Assembly: GCF_003206135.1 (NCBI RefSeq)
Contig: NZ_PZJT01000006.1
Span: 383,252-447,251 of the forward strand
Direction: 5' to 3'
Length of the DNA stretch: 64,000 nucleotides
Source: Salinicola salarius
GTDB taxonomy: Bacteria > Pseudomonadota > Gammaproteobacteria > Pseudomonadales > Halomonadaceae
Of the stretch, positions 10,000 to 19,529 are shown piece after piece; within the stretch, counting starts at the first letter, position 1; the number at the start of each line of letters is the position of its first letter. The notes beneath the pieces were generated by a model. The model was not told the DNA's origin. It made no database searches and worked only from the letters and a program-made list of their open reading frames with translations. Both the position numbers and the translations under genes were made by a program.

Positions 10000-10027
10000 G
10001 AAACCAGCGCCCCAGGGCGCTGGTTTC
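10000..10027 (+). terminator. Hairpin between metQ and msrC
   Basis: GAAACCAGCGCCC pairs perfectly with GGGCGCTGGTTTC around a two-base loop, then a T-poor tail. The stem is very stable but the uridine tract is weak, so it may act as a partial terminator or transcript-stabilising hairpin before msrC. Confidence 0.6.
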
Positions 10028-10066
10028 TGGTTTCGACACCCTGTTCACGTGACAAGGAAACCCGTG

Positions 10067-10540
10067 ATGACCGACTACGATTCCCTCGAACGCCAGTTGA
10101 AAGCCCTGCTCGATACTCGCGACTGGTTGACCAACGCCGCCCAGACCAGCGCCTTTTTGACGCAGACGCTAGGCGAGTTGAACTGGGTCGGCTTCTATCT
10201 CCAGCGCCAACCCGAGACACTGGTTCTCGGCCCATTCCAGGGCTTGCCGGCCTGCAATCCGATTCCGTTTTCCAAGGGCGTCTGCGGCGCCGCGGCCCGC
10301 TCGCGCCAGACCCAGCGCGTCGACGACGTCCATGCGGTGCCGGATCATATCGCCTGCGATGCGGCGTCGCGTTCCGAACTGGTCGTGCCGATCGTCGTCG
10401 GTGACAAGGTATGGGGCGTGCTGGACATCGACAGCCCCGTTCCTGCACGTTTCAGCGCCGAGGATCAGGCCGGTATCGAACGCCTGTGCCGCGTATTCAC
10501 CGAGGCCAGCGATCTGAACGCCAATGCCTCGATCGTCTGA
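10067..10540 (+). CDS. msrC: Free methionine-(R)-sulfoxide reductase (GAF domain)
   Basis: This 157-residue single GAF-domain protein is of the fRMsr/MsrC (YebR) family. The three conserved cysteines are visible in LPACNPI, KGVCGAA and DHIACDAA, and the acidic ligand residues in WGVLDIDSP. It reduces free L-methionine-(R)-sulfoxide using thioredoxin in the cytoplasm. It directly follows metNIQ on the same strand, so uptake and repair of oxidised methionine may be linked. The ATG at 10067 follows AAGGAAACC. Confidence 0.92.
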   Translation: MTDYDSLERQLKALLDTRDWLTNAAQTSAFLTQTLGELNWVGFYLQRQPETLVLGPFQGLPACNPIPFSKGVCGAAARSRQTQRVDDVHAVPDHIACDAASRSELVVPIVVGDKVWGVLDIDSPVPARFSAEDQAGIERLCRVFTEASDLNANASIV

Positions 10541-10541
10541 T

Positions 10542-10557
10542 CGCCCCTCCACGGGGC
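10542..10557. terminator. Weak hairpin between convergent msrC and HDOD gene
   Basis: CGCCCC pairs with GGGGCG across a short loop immediately after the msrC stop. There is no T tract on either strand, so termination is uncertain. Confidence 0.35.
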
Positions 10558-10576
10558 GCGTACGGCGACTCAGGGC

Positions 10577-11410
10577 TCAATCCAGGAAAACGTCCAGTTC
10601 GTTATCCGTGCGCATGACCTGCAGGATCTCCTCGTAAAGCGAAAGCAGATCCAGTGCGAGCGGCCGACGAACGTCCCGCGGCATCTCGCCCAGGGCATGC
10701 TCTTCACGCCGTCCATTGGCGATATTGTGATAGAGGCCGATGGCCAGATGAACGACGGCGGCGTACGCCGAGAACGGCACGGATTCCAGCGGCTTGCCCT
10801 GATAGGTCAGCGCGTTGCAGATGGCCTCGGGAAAGCGCCACCGACGCCCCAGTTCGGCCCCTACCTCGCAGAAGGTATAACCGAACTGATCGGCCTCCAG
10901 TTCGGCTCGCGGCGCGCCCTCTGCGACCAGCGCGTCGATCCGCCGCATGGTTTCGGGGTGGCCGATGTGCATCAACGCCGACCCCACATGATGCAGAATG
11001 CCACAGGTGAAAGCGGTCTCCGGCACCAGGTCTTGCAACTGGCTATGCCGCACGATCGTACGGCTGAGATTGGCAACCATGAACGACTCGTGCCAGAACG
11101 CCTGACGGTCGAGACCGGGCACTTCCTTGAGCAAACCGACCATGCCAGAGGCGATGACCAGCATGCGCACGCGATCGAAGCCCAGCAACAACAAGGCATC
11201 GTCGATCGTCGCCACGTTTCGTCCCATGCCGTATCGCACGGAATTGGCGGAGCGCAACAACTTCAGACTCAGGTTGGGGTCTTTATGAATCGTGGTCGAG
11301 ACGCGGTGAATACTGATCTTGTCGTTATCCAGACTGGCGATCAACTCGGTGACCACGGCGGGCACGCTGGGTAACTGATGAATATGCTCGAACAACGAAT
11401 TCAGTGACAT
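10577..11410 (-). CDS. HDOD-domain signalling protein
   Basis: This 277-residue protein is essentially one HDOD domain: LPSVPAVVTELIASL at the N terminus, IHKDPNLSLKLLRSANS, GFDRVRMLVIASGMVGLL, and FTCGILHHVG replacing the metal-binding HD of phosphodiesterases. HDOD proteins are usually non-enzymatic modules in signalling and motility. No partner domain is attached and neighbours give no hint of function. CAGGAGTAGAAC precedes the ATG. It is convergent with msrC and lies downstream of the glpV terminator. Confidence 0.85.
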   Translation of the reverse strand: MSLNSLFEHIHQLPSVPAVVTELIASLDNDKISIHRVSTTIHKDPNLSLKLLRSANSVRYGMGRNVATIDDALLLLGFDRVRMLVIASGMVGLLKEVPGLDRQAFWHESFMVANLSRTIVRHSQLQDLVPETAFTCGILHHVGSALMHIGHPETMRRIDALVAEGAPRAELEADQFGYTFCEVGAELGRRWRFPEAICNALTYQGKPLESVPFSAYAAVVHLAIGLYHNIANGRREEHALGEMPRDVRRPLALDLLSLYEEILQVMRTDNELDVFLD

Positions 11411-11502
11411 GTTCTACTCCTGCTGTCCCTCCATGGTATCTATCACCCGGTCAAAAGTCGTGAGGTCAGGCGCACAATAGCGCCGCTGCGGGCGAAAGCG
11501 GA

Positions 11503-11534
11503 GCAAAAGAATCCCGCCGGACAACCGGCGGGAA
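11503..11534 (-). terminator. Terminator after glpV
   Basis: On the minus strand CCCGCCGG, a four-base loop and CCGGCGGG are followed by the T-rich tail ATTCTTTTG. It lies about 60 bases after the glpV stop codon and closes the glpSTPQUV operon. Confidence 0.75.
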
Positions 11535-11591
11535 GGTCATCGCCCAGGCGACGCGAACATCTCGAGTTGCAGCCTCGGGCCGAGGAATCGC

Positions 11592-13346
11592 TCAGCTTTC
11601 CTGCCAGGACTTCACCATCTCGTCATACGGAACGGTCTTGCCCTGCGGCTTTTCGTTATCGAGCTTGGGCTTGGGCGCGCCGGGCTGGTCCAGCCAGTAC
11701 TGGGCATCACGTGGCTCGTTGAGTTTCGGCCCGCACTGCGGCTGGACGTTGGCGCGCTCCAGGCGCTCCATGATTCGATCCTGCGCATCCGCCAGACCGT
11801 CCAGCGCTTCCTGGGCACTGGTCTCGCCGCTGACAGCGCGGGAGATGAACTGCCACCACAGCTGCGCCAGCTTGGGATAGTCCGGCACGTTGGTTCCGGT
11901 CGGCGACCACTGCAGCCGCGCCGGGCTACGATAGAACTCGACCAGCCCGCCCAGCTTGGGCGCGGCTTCGGTCATCGCGTCGGACTGGATGTCGGACTCG
12001 CGAATCGGCGTCAGCCCCACCAGCGTCTTCTGAAGAGAAACCGTCTTCGACGTCACGAACTGCGCGTAGAGCCAGGCGGCGAGACGGTTCTTCTCGGGCG
12101 TCGACTCCATGAAGGTCCAGGACCCCACGTCCTGATAGCCCTTCTTCATGCCGTCTTCCCAGTAAGGGCCCACCGGTGACGGCGCCATGCGCCATTTGGG
12201 CGTGCCGTCTTCGTTGACCACCGGCAGGCCTGGCTGTGTCATGTCGGCGGTGAAGCCGGTGTACCAGAAGATCTGCTGCGCGACATTGCCCTGCGCCGGC
12301 ACCGGCCCCGCTTCGGAGAACGTCATGCCCTGCGCTTCCGGCGGCGCATAGGCGTGCAGCCAGTCGATGTACTTCTGGGTCGCGAAGACCGCTGCCGGGC
12401 CGTTGGTCGCGCCGCCACGAGTAACGTTCGAGCCCACCGGATGGCACTGCTCGACGCGAATCCCCCATTCGTCGACCGGCAGACCGTTGGGAATGCCCTT
12501 GTCGCCCGCTCCCGCCATCGAGAACCAGGCATCGGTGAAGCGCCAGCCCAGCGAGGGATCCTTCTTGCCGTAGTCCATGTGGCCGTAGACGCGTACGCCG
12601 TCGATATCGTGGACATCGTTGGTGAAGAAGTCGGCGATATCCTCGTAGGCAGACCAGTTCACCGGCACGCCCAGCTCGTAGCCGTACTTCTCCTTGAATT
12701 GCTGCTTGATCTCCGGATCATCGAACCAGTCGGCGCGGAACCAGTAGAGATTGGCGAACTGCTGATCGGGAAGCTGGTAGACCTTGCCGTCAGGCCCCGT
12801 GGTGAACGAGAGCCCGATGAAGTCGTCGAGATCCAGCGTCGGCGACGTGACCTCGGCCCCGTCGCCCTCGATCATGTCGGAGATTGGCACCACCTTGCCG
12901 TAGCGCGCGTGGGTGCCGATCAGGTCCGAATCGTTGACATAGGCATCGTAGATATTGCGGCCGGACTGCATCTGCGTCTGCAGCTTCTCGATCACGTCCC
13001 CTTCCTGAACCAGATCGTGGGTCAGTTGGATACCGGTAATCTCGCTGAACGCCCGGGCCAGCACTTCGGATTCGTATTTATGGGTCGTGAGCGTTTCCGA
13101 AACCACATTGATCTGCATGCCGCGATACGGCTTGGCGGCATCGATGAACCACTGCATTTCAGCCATCTGCTGCTCGGGCGTGAGCGTCGAGGTCTCGAAC
13201 TCGTCGTCCAGCCAGCGTTTGGCGGCGTCCTGGTACTGATCGGCAACCGCGACTCCCGATACGGCCATCAGCCCCGCGAGACAGACCCCGACGCCAATGC
13301 CCAGCGGCATTCGGCGAAACGATTTGGCGTGCTTGATATCGAACAT
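11592..13346 (-). CDS. glpV: GlpV: glycerol ABC transporter substrate-binding protein
   Basis: This 584-residue periplasmic binding protein of the extracellular family 1 type has a Sec signal peptide (LGIGVGVCLAGLMAVSGVAVA, cleavage near residue 36). Segments such as FEAEVLARAF-like YESEVLARAFSEITGI and YQLPDQQFANLYWFRADWF fit the rhizobial GlpV glycerol-binding family. It is the last gene of a six-gene ABC operon whose other members (paired ATPases, two permeases, a 90-residue membrane protein) match GlpSTPQU. Glycerol is therefore the most likely ligand. The ribosome-binding site (GGGGGTT) is weak. Confidence 0.85.
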   Translation of the reverse strand: MFDIKHAKSFRRMPLGIGVGVCLAGLMAVSGVAVADQYQDAAKRWLDDEFETSTLTPEQQMAEMQWFIDAAKPYRGMQINVVSETLTTHKYESEVLARAFSEITGIQLTHDLVQEGDVIEKLQTQMQSGRNIYDAYVNDSDLIGTHARYGKVVPISDMIEGDGAEVTSPTLDLDDFIGLSFTTGPDGKVYQLPDQQFANLYWFRADWFDDPEIKQQFKEKYGYELGVPVNWSAYEDIADFFTNDVHDIDGVRVYGHMDYGKKDPSLGWRFTDAWFSMAGAGDKGIPNGLPVDEWGIRVEQCHPVGSNVTRGGATNGPAAVFATQKYIDWLHAYAPPEAQGMTFSEAGPVPAQGNVAQQIFWYTGFTADMTQPGLPVVNEDGTPKWRMAPSPVGPYWEDGMKKGYQDVGSWTFMESTPEKNRLAAWLYAQFVTSKTVSLQKTLVGLTPIRESDIQSDAMTEAAPKLGGLVEFYRSPARLQWSPTGTNVPDYPKLAQLWWQFISRAVSGETSAQEALDGLADAQDRIMERLERANVQPQCGPKLNEPRDAQYWLDQPGAPKPKLDNEKPQGKTVPYDEMVKSWQES

Positions 13347-13425
13347 AGCGTTAACCCCCGTTTGTTATCCTTCGCTTTTCCTGCCGTGGCGCTATCCGAT
13401 GCAGATAATGGTTCCGGTCGGTGCG

Positions 13426-13698
13426 TTACCCCCATTTCATGATGATTGCCATTCCTGCCACGCAGATCGCCGTCGCGATCCAGAGCGGCCAGTCGGTCAA
13501 TGCCAACACCAGCAGATGCACGTATGCCGATGCCAGCAGGCCGATGAACAGCCGGTCGCCGCGCGATGTGGCCAACGGCAGGAACCCTTTGCGCTCGCGC
13601 CCGGGCGATACGGTCTGCCAGACCGTCATCGCCACCAGCATCAGCGCGATCGCCGAAAAGAACAGTGCCGTCGGTAGTGTCCAGGCCATCCAGCCCAT
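13426..13698 (-). CDS. glpU: GlpU: small DUF2160-type membrane protein of the glycerol importer
   Basis: This 90-residue protein has two to three hydrophobic segments (PTALFFSAIALMLVAMTVW, DRLFIGLLASAYVHLLVLAL, PLWIATAICVAGMAIIMKW). It begins at an ATG at 13698 preceded by GGGAGGAG and sits between glpQ and glpV. Small proteins of this kind occupy the same place in the rhizobial glycerol operon. Its function is not established; a role as an accessory membrane subunit is inferred. A much longer overlapping frame exists but is a shadow of glpQ. Confidence 0.85.
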   Translation of the reverse strand: MGWMAWTLPTALFFSAIALMLVAMTVWQTVSPGRERKGFLPLATSRGDRLFIGLLASAYVHLLVLALTDWPLWIATAICVAGMAIIMKWG

Positions 13699-13727
13699 GA
13701 TGATCTCCTCCCTTTCCGGCAAGCCGA

Positions 13728-14528
13728 TCAGACGCGGCCCAGGGCAAAGCCCTTGGCGACGTGATTGCGCACGAAATAGATCACGGCGATGCCGGGCAGC
13801 AGTGCCACCACCCCGGCTGCCGCCAGCACGCCCCAGTCGATGCCGGATGCCGATACCGTGCGGGTCATCTGCGACACGATCGGCTTGGCGTCGACCGAAG
13901 TCAGGGTCCGCGCCAGCAGCAGCTCCACCCACGAGAACATGAAGCAGAAAAATGCGGTGACACCGATGCCGGGCCGAATCATCGGCAAGAAGATGCGGAC
14001 GAAGAACTTGGGAAAGGTATAGCCGTCGATATAAGCCGTTTCGTCGATCTCCTTGGGCACCGACGACATGAAGCCCTCGAGAATCCACACCGCTAGCGGC
14101 ACGTTGAACAGGCAGTGCGCCAGCGCCACGGCGATCGGCGTATCGAACAGCCCCACCGCCGAATAGAGCTGGAAGAACGGCAGCAGGAACACCGCCGGCG
14201 GCGCCATCCGGTTGGTCAACAGCCAGAAGAACATGTGCTTGTCGCCAAGAAAGCGGTAGCGCGAGAACGCATAGGCGGCCGGCAGCGCCACCAGCAGCGA
14301 AATCAGCATGTTCATCGACACGTAGCTGAGGGAATTGAGATAGCTCGCGTACCAGGTCGGCTCGGTGAAGATGACTCGGTAATTGTCCAGAGTCGGCGCC
14401 GCCGGCCACAGGGTGAGGCCGCCGAGAATTTCCCGGTTCGACTTCAACGACATGTTGACGAGCCAGTAGATCGGCACCAGCACGAACAGCAGATAGACCA
14501 GCATCACCAGGCTTTTACGCAATCTCAT
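13728..14528 (-). CDS. glpQ: GlpQ: glycerol ABC importer permease (MalG type)
   Basis: This 266-residue permease has six hydrophobic segments and the coupling loop around EIDETAYIDGYTFPKFFVRIFLP. It is of the MalG-like carbohydrate-uptake family and pairs with GlpP. It starts seven bases after the glpP stop codon. The name follows the rhizobial glpSTPQUV scheme and is unrelated to E. coli glycerophosphodiesterase GlpQ. Confidence 0.87.
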   Translation of the reverse strand: MRLRKSLVMLVYLLFVLVPIYWLVNMSLKSNREILGGLTLWPAAPTLDNYRVIFTEPTWYASYLNSLSYVSMNMLISLLVALPAAYAFSRYRFLGDKHMFFWLLTNRMAPPAVFLLPFFQLYSAVGLFDTPIAVALAHCLFNVPLAVWILEGFMSSVPKEIDETAYIDGYTFPKFFVRIFLPMIRPGIGVTAFFCFMFSWVELLLARTLTSVDAKPIVSQMTRTVSASGIDWGVLAAAGVVALLPGIAVIYFVRNHVAKGFALGRV

Positions 14529-14535
14529 GGCGGCG

Positions 14536-15395
<860 letters not shown>

Positions 15396-15399
<4 letters not shown>

Positions 15400-16499
15400 G
15401 GCGCGATCTCCACCAGCCGGTCATCACGATAGAAGCGCTGCCAGGCCGCCGGAAATGCCAGCCCGACACGCCCTTCCGGTACGGGCTCCTCTTCCCCCAG
15501 CCGCGCCTTGATCACGGGCGCCGACGGCGTGTCGAGACGCACATCGACGATCTTGAAGGTGCCCTGGTCCTGGACCAGATCCACCTGGCCGTGCAGCGTC
15601 GACGCCTCGGGAGCGACGAGCTGCACGAACTCCGGCCGGATGCCAAGCTGCAGACGCCCTTCGCCCCCTCGGCGCAGCTGCGCGACGACCGATTCATCCA
15701 CCGGCAGCGTTCGCCTCTCGAGCTCGACCCCTGACGAGCCCAGCACGATGTCGAGCAGGTTCATGCCGGGGCTGCCGATGAAGTAGCCGACAAAGGTATG
15801 TTGCGGATTCTCGAACAGCTCCCGCGGGGTGCCGAACTGGACGATCTGGCCCTGATACATCACCGCGATCTTGTCGGCGAAGGTGGAAGCCTCAAGTTGA
15901 TCGTGGGTGACGTAGACCATCGTCACGTTGAAACGCTGATGGATCTCCTTGAGCTTGCGCCGCAGCCGCCACTTCAGCTGCGGATCGATCACCGTCAGCG
16001 GTTCGTCGAACAGGATCGCCGCCACGTCGTCGCGCACCAGACCGCGCCCCATCGACACCTTCTGCTTCTCGTCGGCGGTCAGATTGTGCGCCTTGCGGCT
16101 CAACAGCGGCTCGATCTCCAGCGCCTCGGCCACCTCGCGCACACGCAGGTCGATGCGGTCACGGGAAAGGCCCTGGTTGCGTAGCGGAAACGCCAGGTTG
16201 TCGAACACCGTCATGGTGTCGTAGACCACCGGGAACTGGAAAACCTGGGCAATGTTGCGCTGCTGCGGGCTGAGGTCGTTGACCGACTTGCCGTCGTAGA
16301 GCACCCGCCCCTCGGATGGCACCAACAGCCCGGAGATGATGTTGAGCAGCGTGCTCTTGCCGCAGCCCGAAGGGCCCAGCAAGGCATAGGCCCCGCCCTG
16401 CTCCCAGACGTGATCCATCTGCCTCAGCGCGTAATCGGCCGGCTTCGAAGGGGTGCCGTGATAGCTGTGCGCCAATTGCTCCAAGCGAATTTCCGCCAT
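15396..16499 (-). CDS. glpT: GlpT: glycerol ABC importer ATPase with degenerate signature motif
   Basis: This 367-residue ATPase has Walker A GPSGCGKST (about 42-50), Q-loop AQVFQFPVVYDTM, Walker B AILFDEPLTVIDP and switch histidine H199 (YVTHDQLEAS). At the signature position it reads LTADEKQK (about 140) instead of LSGGQ. A C-terminal TOBE-like region follows residue 240. It pairs with GlpS, which has a normal signature but lacks the switch histidine. The name follows the rhizobial glycerol operon; this is not the E. coli glycerol-3-phosphate antiporter GlpT. Confidence 0.87.
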
Positions 16500-16511
16500 C
16501 TCCGACTCTCC

Positions 16512-17609
<1,098 letters not shown>

Positions 17610-17863
17610 GAGTGGCGCCGTTCCCTGTTCTCTTTCGAGCATCCTAGAACAGCCGTTTCATAAAGCTATACGACCAAAAAAGAAACCAGCACCGTCACCG
17701 GGAAAAGAAGTTTATCGCTTTGATTTATAACCCATTAAAATATTTAACACCTTAGTCTTAAACACCAATGTCCAATCTCTGGCAACCGATGCATGACAGG
17801 TGTGATAGGGAAAAGTGCCGAGTTTCCAACATCGCTTGTTCGGAAACCAACACGACTGGCGGG

Positions 17864-17912
17864 AGCGGATGGCGGATGGCGGATGGCGGATGGCGGATGG
17901 CGGGTGGCGGAT
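17864..17912. repeat. Heptanucleotide tandem repeat, about seven copies
   Basis: The unit GGCGGAT is repeated head to tail about seven times, with one changed base in the first and in the sixth copy. It lies in the non-coding spacer between glpS and the tRNA terminator and could vary in copy number by slippage. Confidence 0.95.
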
Positions 17913-17935
17913 AGCAAGAATGGAATAACGGACAC

Positions 17936-17961
17936 AAAAAACCCCGAGCCGGAGCTCGGGG
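17936..17961 (-). terminator. Rho-independent terminator of the tRNA-Val genes
   Basis: On the minus strand CCCCGAGC, loop TCCG and GCTCGGGG are followed by six T residues. It starts 11 bases after the 3' end of the second tRNA. Confidence 0.88.
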
Positions 17962-17971
17962 TTTCGAAATC

Positions 17972-18048
17972 TGGTAGGACCAAGCGGATTTGAACCGCTG
18001 ACCTCCACGATGTCAACGTGGCGCTCTAACCAACTGAGCTATGGTCCT
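17972..18048 (-). tRNA. tRNA-Val (anticodon GAC), copy 2
   Basis: The 77-base gene folds as a standard tRNA on the minus strand: acceptor 5' AGGACCA pairs with 3' TGGTCCT, the anticodon stem is CCACG/CGTGG with loop TTGACAT, giving anticodon GAC, and the T arm is GCGGTTCAAATCCGC. The 3' CCA is encoded. It is identical to its upstream neighbour except for one compensated acceptor pair. Confidence 0.96.
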
Positions 18049-18078
18049 GTAGGTCGTCGTCACAAGCCCAAACTGCAT

Positions 18079-18155
18079 TGGTAGGACCGAGCGGATTTGA
18101 ACCGCTGACCTCCACGATGTCAACGTGGCGCTCTAACCAACTGAGCTACGGTCCT
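18079..18155 (-). tRNA. tRNA-Val (anticodon GAC), copy 1
   Basis: The 77-base gene has acceptor 5' AGGACCG pairing with 3' CGGTCCT, the same CCACG-TTGACAT-CGTGG anticodon arm (GAC, valine) and encoded CCA. It is transcribed first and is separated from the second copy by 30 bases, so both are very likely cut from one precursor. Confidence 0.96.
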
Positions 18156-18195
18156 ACTTCGGGTTGCGGCGGGCTCGCCGTGACAACGGATGCGA

Positions 18196-18223
18196 ATTTT
18201 ACCCGGGCAGCCGCGGAATGCAA
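18196..18223 (-). promoter_or_regulatory. Possible promoter of the tRNA-Val operon
   Basis: On the minus strand TTGCAT, a 16-base spacer and TAAAAT lie about 40 bases upstream of the first tRNA. The -10 matches five of six consensus bases, the -35 only three. Confidence 0.45.
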
Positions 18224-18464
18224 CCCTCTACGCATAAAAAATTTTCGCCAACTGCCTGTCATGCCGAGACAATTCGTTTTCAGCCGGTGAGCGACGCGCC
18301 CTGTATCACAAGAATCGTCCGTATTCATGATCATGAGATAGGCAACAATATGGAGTCGTTTTTCAAAACCTAGACCATGGTCGAACTTACTAGGAACGCT
18401 GCGACCTCAACCGAAACCACGGCAATGCGGCTGGCTTTGGTAAACTGGCGTCAACCAACGCTTC

Positions 18465-18481
18465 CTAGAAACGTTTTCTAG
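18465..18481. promoter_or_regulatory. Palindrome CTAGAAA-CGT-TTTCTAG ahead of glpR
   Basis: A perfect 7-bp inverted repeat with a three-base centre lies about 50 bases before the glpR ATG. It has the size and form of a repressor-binding site. It does not look like the GlpR consensus, so the binding protein is unknown. Confidence 0.5.
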
Positions 18482-18532
18482 AGCCAACCAACCCTTTCAA
18501 GAATAGCCATCGGGCCGCGGCAGGAAATCAAC

Positions 18533-19339
18533 ATGACACAGCAAGAACGTCACGCAGCCATTGTCGAGCTGGTCAAGCGTCAGGGCTATGCGTCGATCGA
18601 ACAACTCGCGAGAGACTTCGATGTCACGCCTCAGACGGTGCGCCGGGACCTCAATCAACTGGCCGAAGAAGGTGTCGTCAAGCGCGTTCACGGCGGCGCC
18701 GGACTCGAGTCGAGCACGGTCAACACCGCCTATCACACACGCAAGACATTGAATCTGGACGCCAAGCGCCGCATCGCCGAGATGCTCGCCAGACATATTC
18801 CGGACTCTTCGTCACTGTTCATCAACATCGGGACCAGCAACGAGTTCATCGCCGAGGCGCTATGCCAGCACAGCGGGCTCGAAGTCATCACCAACAACCT
18901 CAACGTGGCCGCCATTCTGCAGCACAAGACCGACTTCAACGTCATCGTCGCCGGCGGCCAGGTTCGCTCTCGCGATGGTGGCATCATCGGCGAGGCCACC
19001 ATCGATTTCATCAACCAGTTCAAGGTGGATTACGGCATCATCGGGATCAGCGGCATCGATGGCGATGGCTCACTGCTGGAGTTCGATTATCAGGAAGTGC
19101 GCGTGGCGCAGGCCATTCTGCGCAATTCCCGCCAGGTCTTCCTGGCAGCGGATCACTCGAAGTTCCATCGCAACGCCGTGGTGCGTCAGGGCAATCTCAG
19201 TCAGATCAATGCCTTCTTCACTGACCGCCAGCCCCCAGACACGCTGTGTCGCCTGATGCGTGAACACGACGTCGCACTTTACGTCGCCGACCCGTCGGTC
19301 CCTGACGACAGAGAAACCGTGACTGCCTACGCAGGCTGA
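18533..19339 (+). CDS. glpR: GlpR: DeoR-family repressor of glycerol metabolism
   Basis: This 268-residue DeoR-family regulator has an N-terminal helix-turn-helix ([25 protein letters not shown]) and a C-terminal sugar-phosphate sensor domain ([19 protein letters not shown]). It probably represses glpD and perhaps the importer until glycerol 3-phosphate is present. It lies just upstream of glpD and across the tRNA genes from glpS. GCAGGAAATCAAC precedes the ATG. Confidence 0.92.
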   Translation: MTQQERHAAIVELVKRQGYASIEQLARDFDVTPQTVRRDLNQLAEEGVVKRVHGGAGLESSTVNTAYHTRKTLNLDAKRRIAEMLARHIPDSSSLFINIGTSNEFIAEALCQHSGLEVITNNLNVAAILQHKTDFNVIVAGGQVRSRDGGIIGEATIDFINQFKVDYGIIGISGIDGDGSLLEFDYQEVRVAQAILRNSRQVFLAADHSKFHRNAVVRQGNLSQINAFFTDRQPPDTLCRLMREHDVALYVADPSVPDDRETVTAYAG

Positions 19340-19360
19340 ACTCGCCACCTTCTCCTTCCG

Positions 19361-19390
19361 ACAACGCCGGCTTCAATGCCGGCTTTGTCG
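19361..19390 (+). terminator. Terminator after glpR
   Basis: GACAA-C-GCCGGC, loop TTCAAT, GCCGGC-T-TTGTC forms a long stem ending in a T-rich stretch, 22 bases after the glpR stop. It separates glpR from glpD. Confidence 0.75.
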
Positions 19391-19457
19391 TTTCGCCATA
19401 TGGCCACGCCTATACTCTTCCCCTCCCCGATTGGCCTATGAAAATACCTTGCCGCTA

Positions 19458-19500
19458 TTGATGTTCGGAAGTGATTAAACTATTTTCGAAACCGAACATA
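19458..19500 (+). promoter_or_regulatory. glpD promoter with GlpR operator
   Basis: TTGATG, a 17-base spacer and TATTTT form a plausible promoter. The 20-mer at 19481-19500 (TATTTTCG, AA, ACCGAACATA) matches 17 of 20 positions of the E. coli GlpR consensus WATGTTCGWTAWCGAACATW and overlaps the -10. A separate half-site ATGTTCGG lies at 19461-19468. This is a classical repressor-over-promoter layout. Confidence 0.75.
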
Positions 19501-19529
19501 ACCACTCCATCACCTTTTCGGAGGACGGC

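Larger units (their letters stand above)
17610..17971. other. Spacer between glpS and the tRNA-Val genes
   Basis: About 360 bp without a gene. The part near 17690-17760 is visibly A+T-rich compared with its surroundings and probably holds the glpS promoter, although I could not choose a convincing -35/-10 pair. It also holds a 7-bp tandem repeat (17864-17912) and the tRNA terminator (17936-17961). No GlpR-like palindrome was seen here. Confidence 0.7.
18156..18532. other. Divergent spacer between tRNA-Val genes and glpR
   Basis: About 380 bp without a credible gene. It holds a possible promoter for the tRNA genes (minus strand, near 18196-18223) and a short palindrome in front of glpR (18465-18481). 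The remainder shows no recognisable element. Confidence 0.75.

Noticed and set aside
12354..13442. 362-codon plus-strand frame opposite glpV
   Set aside because: No recognisable domain; the opposite strand encodes a clear binding protein with signal peptide.
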